This document shows, one piece after another, positions 1 through 5,396 of a DNA stretch of 6,327 bases (positions are counted from its first letter, which is position 1; the number at the start of each line of letters is the position of its first letter). Under the pieces are notes generated by a model. That model searched no databases and was not told the origin of the DNA. It saw only the letters and a program-made list of their open reading frames with translations. This DNA is from Spirochaetales bacterium (lineage in GTDB: Bacteria > Spirochaetota > Spirochaetia > DSM-27196 > SKKC01), in assembly GCA_007121695.1 (NCBI GenBank), contig SKKC01000384.1:1-6327 (forward strand), given 5' to 3'. The position numbers were made by a program, and so were the translations under genes.

Positions 1-129
1 CTCCAGTTACACTGGACGCCTGAACACCGAAATCGCAGGAACAGGCGGGTAACTCCCTGGTATGCAGCAGCTTAGGAGCTTTTCAACACCAGGGTGGCGG
101 ACAGTAAAGACGGCTTGACACTCGCGTGG
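1..129. other. Tail region downstream of the CheA-like gene, no confident gene
   Basis: No start codon on the minus strand opens a sustained frame here. On the plus strand, frame 2 is open from the window edge to a TAA at 50-52 (ending LNTEIAGTGG); this could be the tail of a convergent gene, but 16 codons cannot establish that. I saw no tRNA or rRNA signature and no hairpin followed by a T-run in either direction, so the operon's terminator is not identified. The main visible structure is a set of inverted repeats, listed separately. Confidence 0.5.
3..94. repeat. Three consecutive inverted repeats (potential stem-loops)
   Basis: CCAGT/ACTGG at 3-7 and 11-15 has a 3-nt loop. CGCCTG/CAGGCG lies at 17-22 and 42-47. 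CCCTGGT/ACCAGGG lies at 55-61 and 88-94, and its 26-nt loop contains a further AGCT-tagg-AGCT pair. AGTTAC (5-10) can alternatively pair with GTAACT (49-54), enclosing the second stem. The stems are perfect but short, and none is followed by a T-run. They could be part of a structured RNA, an operon-end mRNA structure, or chance. Confidence 0.4.
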
Positions 130-2175
130 TTATATTTTTACCGGAATAAACAGATCAACGTTTCTATTGAGCGTTTTTGAGTATACGCGGCGTCGGTCTC
201 CGTCGTGACGAACGACCACCTCCTCGCTGACCAGACGGTCGGCGAGTATTATTCCTTTCCGTTCAGCGACCTGAAGCAGTATTCCGTAGGTATGCCCTGT
301 CTCCGACGGTTTTTCCGGGACGGTAGCGGCTCCGACGACGAAGAGCCGAACGACGCCATCTGACATACGATAGAAATACTCACCGTTCGCATCCGTGCCA
401 ATGCGCTGCACATCAAGCGGAAACGTATCAGCGACCTGGCACGCTGGCACTGCAATCGGAGTATCTCCTGACTCAAACATCAACACAGTCAGCAGGCGTG
501 TACTGCCCGGAAGGACCAACAGGAACTCTACCCCTGCACCCGGTTTGTTGTGCAGTGTAAGGCTGCCCGAGAGGAGCGTTTCAACCGCATGGTGGACCGC
601 ATCCAGTCCCACTCCCCGACCGGATACGGGTCCTGCATCCTCTACCGTACTGAACCCCGGGCGTACGAGCGCTTCAAGAACGTCGATCTGGTCGGCTCGT
701 GTGCGAGAAAATTCCGTCTTCGAGTCATCGTCAACTTCAAGTTCGTACCCGTGCTGGGCGGCATGTTCGCTTTGCTCGATTCGCTCACGAACCGCCTGCT
801 CGTCTACGCCCCGACCGTCGTCGCTGAAGCGAATCTCCAATGTATCGCCACGGCGCTGAGCGCGTATCTCTATCCGCGCTTCGACAGCCTTGCCCACATT
901 CGCGCGCTCCTCGGGAGGCTCGATTCCGTGATCCACGCTGTTGCGCACGAGGTGCAGGAGAATTTCGGAAACAACATCCGCAACGGGCAGAAATACTCGT
1001 TCGGACTCACCCGACACAAAAAGTCTCGCGTGCTTCCCGGCTGCCGAACACAGATCGGCAATCATCTGGTGAACCGGCTCGAGGACCGTGCTCAACGGCA
1101 CGAGTGACGTGTCCAGCAGGGTATCGTTCACGCGTGAGGCGAGTGTCTCCGCTGCTCGAAGAGCCTGACGCAACCCTGATGAGCCGCTGCCATCGTGCCC
1201 GGAAAGATGAATCGCTTCGCGAAGCTGAAAGAACAGTTCATCTGAATACAGGCTCAGGGTGGCATAACGACGGGCACTCAGATCAAGTGAAATATTCCCG
1301 CGATCGGTCAGCGAAACCGATGTCTGAGTAGCAGGCTTCCGCTGGAGACCGTACAACTGCTCCTGGTCGACGGGCTGCAGTTCTATGCTTTCAACCTGAT
1401 CCACGTTCAACGCATCGTATATCGCTTCCTCGTTGCCACTTGCCGTTATCAGTGCCTTAAAAACGCCATCTACACCGCTATCGGGCGCGTTAAAGTCCGG
1501 TATGGTTCGAACGACGGTACAGACCGTCTCGAGATTATTAATGATCAGATACAACCGCGGAAGCCCAAGCTGTTCCGTATCCGCGATACTGCACTGCACC
1601 ACGTACGGAATCTCACCGCGCCGCACTGCTTCACGGATAACCTCGATCTCGGTTTCACTCAGCGACTGAAAGGCCCGGTCGTAGACGGAGAGGGAAGCCA
1701 CACCCGTCTTCGCGTGTGAAGACCCCGAACTCTGCCCCCAGTCAGGCATTGCACTCCGGGACGCAGCTCCGAGATCCATCAACTTTTCCTGCGTAACGGT
1801 AATGAGTGCCCGAACCGCGTCCGAAATGATCTGCAGTAACTCTTCGTCGAGATGTGCACCTTCCGGGAGATCTCGTGCACGTAGCTCTTGAAGAAGAGAC
1901 TCAAACTCATGCGCTGTGTCGTGTATACGGTGATAATCAAGAAACGCTGCTTCAGATTTCAGGCTGTGAACGGCCCGAAACGCATTATCAAGACCGGCAC
2001 GCCGGAAACCGGCTTCCTGCATGTCAGCCATAAAAAGCTCGAGCATTTGTGTAACGTTCTGCCCGTCCTGAATAAACATCCGTCGAAGCCGGGGGGTCCC
2101 GGATTGAAGGTTCTCCGGTGCGCGCTCTCCCCTGTCTGCGGTTCCACCCTGGGCCTGTCCGTTATGCATTGTCAT
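130..2175 (-). CDS. CheA-type chemosensory histidine kinase (divergent)
   Basis: This is a cytoplasmic histidine kinase of CheA layout, 681 aa, within the usual CheA size. The P1 phosphotransfer domain spans about 30-135, with the phospho-acceptor His70 in AVHSLKSEAAF; CheA normally has HxxKG, and the Gly is Ser74 here. Residues about 187-268 (IPYVVQCSIADTE to VESIELQPV) resemble a P2-type response-regulator docking domain, including VVRTIPD. P3 dimerisation helices span about 295-385. The P4 ATPase has an N box LLHLVRNSVDHGIEPPEER (406-424), G1 DDGRGVD (452-458), F box RPGFST (505-510) and G2 GRGVGLDAV (519-527), with a rather long acidic stretch (470-495) between G1 and the F box. A CheW-like P5 domain spans about 560-681. 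ATP-binding motifs look functional. ATG 2175 and ATG 2169 are both possible, with AAGGG or GAGG 8 nt upstream respectively. It starts 4 nt after the J-protein stop. No CheY, CheW or receptor gene is in view. It could be an alternative chemosensory kinase rather than the main flagellar CheA. Confidence 0.9.
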   Translation of the reverse strand: MTMHNGQAQGGTADRGERAPENLQSGTPRLRRMFIQDGQNVTQMLELFMADMQEAGFRRAGLDNAFRAVHSLKSEAAFLDYHRIHDTAHEFESLLQELRARDLPEGAHLDEELLQIISDAVRALITVTQEKLMDLGAASRSAMPDWGQSSGSSHAKTGVASLSVYDRAFQSLSETEIEVIREAVRRGEIPYVVQCSIADTEQLGLPRLYLIINNLETVCTVVRTIPDFNAPDSGVDGVFKALITASGNEEAIYDALNVDQVESIELQPVDQEQLYGLQRKPATQTSVSLTDRGNISLDLSARRYATLSLYSDELFFQLREAIHLSGHDGSGSSGLRQALRAAETLASRVNDTLLDTSLVPLSTVLEPVHQMIADLCSAAGKHARLFVSGESERVFLPVADVVSEILLHLVRNSVDHGIEPPEERANVGKAVEARIEIRAQRRGDTLEIRFSDDGRGVDEQAVRERIEQSEHAAQHGYELEVDDDSKTEFSRTRADQIDVLEALVRPGFSTVEDAGPVSGRGVGLDAVHHAVETLLSGSLTLHNKPGAGVEFLLVLPGSTRLLTVLMFESGDTPIAVPACQVADTFPLDVQRIGTDANGEYFYRMSDGVVRLFVVGAATVPEKPSETGHTYGILLQVAERKGIILADRLVSEEVVVRHDGDRRRVYSKTLNRNVDLFIPVKI

Positions 2176-2177
2176 AT

Positions 2178-2188
2178 CCTCATCCCTT
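2178..2188 (-). promoter_or_regulatory. Ribosome binding region of the CheA-like gene, overlapping the J-protein stop
   Basis: The minus strand reads AAGGGATGAGG here. AAGGG lies 8 nt before the ATG at 2175, and GAGG lies 8 nt before the ATG at 2169, so the start is ambiguous by two codons. The TGA stop of the J-protein (2182-2180) is embedded in this site, which favours translational coupling of the two genes. Confidence 0.55.
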
Positions 2189-2836
2189 CGCAGCGGCGTT
2201 CAGGCGCGACAAACCGTTAAGCGCAACACGCCGCACCGACCTGTCCTCGTCAGACAGCGCTGTCACGAACAGTTTTCGAAAGCACTCTGCAGGTCCGGTC
2301 TGAACTGCAGCGTTTAAAATCGACGACCTAACCCGAAGACCAGCTGAGTCAAAAATCCCCTCGTAATCGCGAGCTGCCGAACGGGCTTTTAACAGCCCGA
2401 GTGCCGTTGCCGCGGCAACAACGACGCTGTCGTCATGGTCATACAGCGCCGCACGAAGGCACGCAGACGCGCTTCGACGTCCGGTTTGACCGAGAGCGCT
2501 GCACGCCGCGCACCGTTCCTCCGGCGTGTCCGCCGCGAGCGCCGTACGCCCGATCGACTGCCACGACGGCGCCGCCGCTGGTCGAGTATGGCGGGACACG
2601 CGAGAGCGTTTCTGCTCGTCGACGCGATAGCTTGTCTTGAGCAGTCGGTACGCCTGCAGGGTCTGCTCGAGAACAAATCGGCTGCCGTGACCTGGACTGC
2701 TGTCAGGATGTGCCTGCTTTACTTTCCGGGCGTAGGCGCTACGAATGTCCTGCCAGCTCGCCGAAGTGTCCAGTCCAAGTGTACGCAGAGCCGAACGTAA
2801 CAAACGGGTTTCAGAGGAAACATTAGCTGCCGGCAC
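2180..2836 (-). CDS. J-domain co-chaperone with HEAT-like C-terminal repeats
   Basis: Residues of this 218-aa form are counted from the GTG at 2836. The J-domain lies at about 15-75. It has helix II (WQDIRSAYARKVKQ), the catalytic HPD tripeptide at 43-45 that stimulates Hsp70 ATPase, helix III (EQTLQAYRLL), and a following KRSR basic stretch. There is no Gly/Phe region or zinc finger, so it is a class C J-protein. From about 105 to the end come helical pairs resembling HEAT/PBS-lyase repeats (EERCAACSALGQTGRRSA, VVVAAATALGLLKARSAA, RSVRRVALNGLSRLNAAA), a likely protein-binding surface. The start is GTG at 2836: GGAGG lies 6 nt upstream and the overlap with the Hsp70 gene is only 14 bp. Longer starts, TTG at 2881 and ATG at 2860, would overlap more and lack a clear site. 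It probably delivers particular clients to the adjacent Hsp70. The J-domain is certain; the HEAT call is likely. Confidence 0.87.
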   Translation of the reverse strand: MPAANVSSETRLLRSALRTLGLDTSASWQDIRSAYARKVKQAHPDSSPGHGSRFVLEQTLQAYRLLKTSYRVDEQKRSRVSRHTRPAAAPSWQSIGRTALAADTPEERCAACSALGQTGRRSASACLRAALYDHDDSVVVAAATALGLLKARSAARDYEGIFDSAGLRVRSSILNAAVQTGPAECFRKLFVTALSDEDRSVRRVALNGLSRLNAAAKG

Positions 2837-4502
2837 TGCGAACCTCCGCAACGTCAGCATAGGACGAAAGCTCGTCTGCAAGCGCCTCGAGCGCGGTCAC
2901 AATTTCGTAGGTCTCCTCGGTTCCGGCCGAATCGGAATCCCAGGCGAGCTTCAGAAACTGTGACGTTTCAGCTGCGAGTTCGGCATCGATATCGCTTCGA
3001 AGGCGATCGAAGAGCATCTGGACCCGTGAGCGTATGGCCTCGAGCCCCGAAGCTCCACGTTCTGACGAAGCACGGTCGGACTCAGGAGCAATGCTGACAG
3101 AATGTCGAACACCAGTGTCAACGTCAAATGCCGAGACAGACACCATGCCATCCTCGTTAAACTCAAACACGACCTCGATGCGAGCTTCGCCCTGTGGTGC
3201 CTTACGAATTCCGGAGAGGACAAAACGCCCAAGTGACGTGTTTCCGGTCACTTCATCGGACTCTCCCTGGAGAATATGTATCTCGACAACCGTCTGCTCA
3301 TCGGACACAGTGGTAAACACGCGTTTCCCCCGCGCAGGAATGGGTGTATTGCGACGCACTATGGGTACAAAATGGTTTCCGTATGTTTCAACACCCAGAC
3401 TCTGGGCCACTACGTCGGTAACGCGCACCGTATCGACTCCGCGTTCGATCATACCAGCCTGTACCGCCGCCCCGAGCGCAACGACTTCGTCGGGGTTAAT
3501 CATGTGCACTTCATCGAGCCCGAGACTTCGTTTCAGGTAGGTGTGGACCAGCGGGATACGGCTTGAACCGCCACTCACGATCAGAGCATCGATTCCCTGT
3601 ACGCCAAAGCCCGCTTCCCGCACAACCTGCAGCGTAATCTTGATAGTCTTTCGCAGCATCGGCGCGATCAGGGCGGAGAAGCTGTCCCGGTCGACCGTGT
3701 GTGACAGATGTACAGCAGCCCCACCAAGGCCAATAAACGGCAGAGCCACGTCGACGGAGTTCCGGGTCGAAAGCTCTACTTTGGCTCGCTCGACGCTGTC
3801 GCGAATCTGCTGTAGAAGAGCTGGATGTGCGCGCAGATCAATATCAGTCTGTTCGCCGAATGCCGATAGCACCTCGTCAAGCAGAAGTGCATCAAAATCA
3901 AGGCCACCAAGGTTCCGGTCACCGGCTGTGCTCTTTACCGTATAGGTACGACCGTCCTGCAGCAGGCACGTCGCATCAAACGTACCTCCGCCAAGATCAT
4001 ACACAAGAATCCGTCTGGTGCCCTCGCCGCGCCCTGCACCGCATAGCGCCGCAGCAGTTGGTTCGTTCATGATACGAACCACGTCCAGACCACACGCGCG
4101 CCCCGCCTGAATGGTCGCAGCACGGGCTGCCTCTCCGAAGTGCGCCGGTACGGTAACGACTGCTCGCTCGACAGCTTCACCAAGAAACTTCTCTGCGTCG
4201 TCTTTCAGTTTTCCAAGGATCAGGGCTGACACATCAACGGGGCTGTACACGTCGCCGTCGACGGTATACGTGTTATGCGTACCCATCGATCGTTTGACCT
4301 GGCTGATTGTACGATCCACGTGGACAACTGCCTGATTCTTGGCGGACTCGCCCACAAGAACATCACCATTCGGTGACCAGGAGACAACCGAAGGGGTCAG
4401 ATTCATTCCACGGTCGTTGGGGATCATGCGTGGTTCGTCGCCGTCCCAGAACGCGGCTGCCGAGTTTGTCGTACCGAGGTCGATACCAATTATCCGTTTC
4501 AT
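2823..4502 (-). CDS. Hsp70-family chaperone, DnaK paralogue with short C-terminal lid
   Basis: This is an ATP-dependent cytoplasmic chaperone that binds exposed peptide segments and is driven by a J-protein partner. Nucleotide-domain motifs are intact: phosphate-1 IGIDLGTTNS (residues 5-14), a catalytic Lys at 70 in QVKRSMG, MNEPTAAAL (145-153), phosphate-2 VYDLGGGTFD (167-176), NLGGLDFD (197-204) and the adenosine motif IVSGGSSRIPLV (308-319). The interdomain linker is unusual: VRVTDVVAQSLGVET (359-373) stands where DnaK has a VLLLDVTPLSLGIET-type sequence. The beta peptide-binding domain is recognisable (NTSLGRFVLSGI at 421-432, then GMVSVSAFDVDTG). Only about 80 residues follow it, so the helical lid is shortened and there is no long disordered tail. 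The total of 559 aa compares with about 610-640 for DnaK. The ATG at 4502 overlaps the upstream stop as ATGA, with a weak GGAA seven nt upstream. No CIRCE-like element or GrpE gene is in view. It is probably a specialised paralogue rather than the housekeeping DnaK. Confidence 0.93.
   Translation of the reverse strand: MKRIIGIDLGTTNSAAAFWDGDEPRMIPNDRGMNLTPSVVSWSPNGDVLVGESAKNQAVVHVDRTISQVKRSMGTHNTYTVDGDVYSPVDVSALILGKLKDDAEKFLGEAVERAVVTVPAHFGEAARAATIQAGRACGLDVVRIMNEPTAAALCGAGRGEGTRRILVYDLGGGTFDATCLLQDGRTYTVKSTAGDRNLGGLDFDALLLDEVLSAFGEQTDIDLRAHPALLQQIRDSVERAKVELSTRNSVDVALPFIGLGGAAVHLSHTVDRDSFSALIAPMLRKTIKITLQVVREAGFGVQGIDALIVSGGSSRIPLVHTYLKRSLGLDEVHMINPDEVVALGAAVQAGMIERGVDTVRVTDVVAQSLGVETYGNHFVPIVRRNTPIPARGKRVFTTVSDEQTVVEIHILQGESDEVTGNTSLGRFVLSGIRKAPQGEARIEVVFEFNEDGMVSVSAFDVDTGVRHSVSIAPESDRASSERGASGLEAIRSRVQMLFDRLRSDIDAELAAETSQFLKLAWDSDSAGTEETYEIVTALEALADELSSYADVAEVRSAGS
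2843..2847 (-). promoter_or_regulatory. Ribosome binding site that sets the J-protein start at GTG 2836
   Basis: GGAGG on the minus strand, 6 nt before the GTG at 2836-2834, lies within the last codons of the Hsp70 gene. It is the best Shine-Dalgarno near any candidate start of the J-domain gene and supports a 218-aa protein instead of 233 aa. The position implies coupled translation of chaperone and co-chaperone. Confidence 0.7.
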
Positions 4503-5071
4503 GAGTCGGTTCCATTCCGTCGATATGTCGGACCAAGACCGACCATAAGTTCAACCTCGGCTATCGTGCTGCCGAGTCGCGATGCAATTTCGTCCACCGT
4601 CACACCCTGCCGGTGCAATTCGACCGCCGAGTCACGGATCGAGCGTCTCCCCGGCGGGGACTCCGAAACCGGATCGTGTGGTACCGGGGCGGATTTCGGT
4701 GGTATTTCGGGTGGAGAAACTGTTGCGTCGGCTGCGGGCTCACGTGAACGAACCCGGCCTAACTCGTTATAGGTTTCGACCGACCGTTCTGTCGTTTCCC
4801 GCACGCGTGTCAGGGCAGCAAGACTGCGGTCTGCCCTGTCGATTTCTGCACCCACACGCCTGACCCTGTCTTCAATGAGTGTGATGTTTCGCTCCGTAGT
4901 TTTATTCATTTCGGTCACGAGATGACCTACCTCGGTGCGGACTTTCTCGAGAGCCCGCTCGGCTGTAAGCTCTCGATCCACTCGTCTTCGAAGGGACAGG
5001 AACATGAGGAGCAGTATACCTGAGTTGAAAAGAAGCAGCGCAAGAAGATCCATACTGTCATGACCGGTCAA
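4499..5071 (-). CDS. Membrane-anchored coiled-coil protein with HTH-like tail, SwrB/DUF6115-like
   Basis: Residues 7-27 (MDLLALLLFNSGILLLMFLSL) form one hydrophobic segment followed at once by RRR, as expected for an N-terminal membrane anchor with the rest in the cytoplasm. Residues 30-105 are a charged coiled coil, and 110-142 are a Pro/Ser/Glu-rich linker. Residues 145-180 (SAVELHRQGVTVDEIASRLG, then AEVELMVGLG) resemble a small helix-turn-helix-like motif. This order matches the DUF6115 family, which includes Bacillus SwrB/YlxL, a single-pass membrane protein encoded after sigD that promotes flagellar basal-body maturation. The call rests on architecture and motif resemblance, not on alignment. 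Two starts are possible: a TTG at 5071 overlapping the upstream TGA by 4 bp (190 aa), or an ATG at 5053 lying 14 nt past that stop (184 aa). Neither has a strong Shine-Dalgarno. The ATG places the membrane segment directly at the N-terminus, so I slightly prefer it. The stop overlaps the Hsp70 start in an ATGA. Confidence 0.75.
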   Translation of the reverse strand: MTGHDSMDLLALLLFNSGILLLMFLSLRRRVDRELTAERALEKVRTEVGHLVTEMNKTTERNITLIEDRVRRVGAEIDRADRSLAALTRVRETTERSVETYNELGRVRSREPAADATVSPPEIPPKSAPVPHDPVSESPPGRRSIRDSAVELHRQGVTVDEIASRLGSTIAEVELMVGLGPTYRRNGTDS

Positions 5072-5394
5072 CCCGAGATGTCGATCGTACCTCCAAGATC
5101 AGGATCGCGAAAGAGTGTTTCGTCCGCCGCCTGGGCGCGAGGCTCTTCGTTCTGTTTTCGACGACCGTTGTGGCTACCCTGACCGTCGTCGTCGTCCTCG
5201 CGAACGGTATCCGGTCCTTCACTCACGTCTTCCGAGGTTGTCACTGCACGCGCCAGCTCCTGACTCTTCTCGGCTATTTCACTTCCGGCAACCGCCTGAC
5301 TCTGGGCCAGCATGTTACGCTCCCCCATCGTGTCACGGGAAATGTTGTCGAGACGGGAAAAAAGTACCTGCAGGTCCATGGGCTGAATCGGCAT
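5068..5394 (-). CDS. Small acidic conserved-type hypothetical protein (108 aa)
   Basis: I do not recognise a named family. The ATG at 5394 lies 2 nt after the fapA-like stop and has a GAGGAG Shine-Dalgarno with a 9-nt spacer, so the start is well supported. The N-terminus (residues 1-20, MPIQPMDLQVLFSRLDNISR) reads as an ordered amphipathic segment, and residues 20-50 are probably helical. Residues 51-92 are low-complexity, acidic and hydrophilic, including a DDDD run, and look disordered. The C-terminus (LFRDPDLGGTIDISG) looks ordered again. There is no signal peptide or membrane segment, so it is probably cytoplasmic. A disordered middle between two short ordered ends suggests a linker or adaptor that binds partners at both ends; this is inference. 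From memory, small proteins of this kind sit between FapA and the membrane coiled-coil gene in other spirochaetes. The stop overlaps or nearly abuts the next gene, which suggests translational coupling. Confidence 0.75.
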   Translation of the reverse strand: MPIQPMDLQVLFSRLDNISRDTMGERNMLAQSQAVAGSEIAEKSQELARAVTTSEDVSEGPDTVREDDDDGQGSHNGRRKQNEEPRAQAADETLFRDPDLGGTIDISG

Positions 5395-5396
5395 AC

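Noticed and set aside
55..94. Intrinsic terminator for the operon
   Set aside because: The CCCTGGT/ACCAGGG stem has a 26-nt loop and no T-run on either side, so it does not meet the usual pattern.
115..136. Possible plus-strand promoter: TTGACA at 115-120 and TATATT at 131-136
   Set aside because: The spacer is only 10 bp, too short for a sigma-70 promoter, and it points into the antisense strand of the kinase gene, where no plus-strand gene follows.
550..1107. 185-codon plus-strand open frame inside the CheA-like gene
   Set aside because: It is antisense to a gene with clear domain motifs, has no recognisable domain, and is arginine-rich shadow sequence typical of GC-rich coding DNA.
2821..2823. 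ATG overlapping the Hsp70 stop as TAATG, as a start for the next gene
   Set aside because: It is in a different frame from the J-domain, and its own frame has no domain and stops early.
3034..3540. 168-codon plus-strand open frame opposite the Hsp70 gene
   Set aside because: It lies entirely antisense to well-conserved Hsp70 motifs, and its Ser/Thr/Arg-rich product has no domain.
4503..4560. Heat-shock operator (CIRCE-like) upstream of the Hsp70 gene
   Set aside because: No TTAGCACTC/GAGTGCTAA-type inverted repeat is visible, and the region is coding sequence of the upstream gene.
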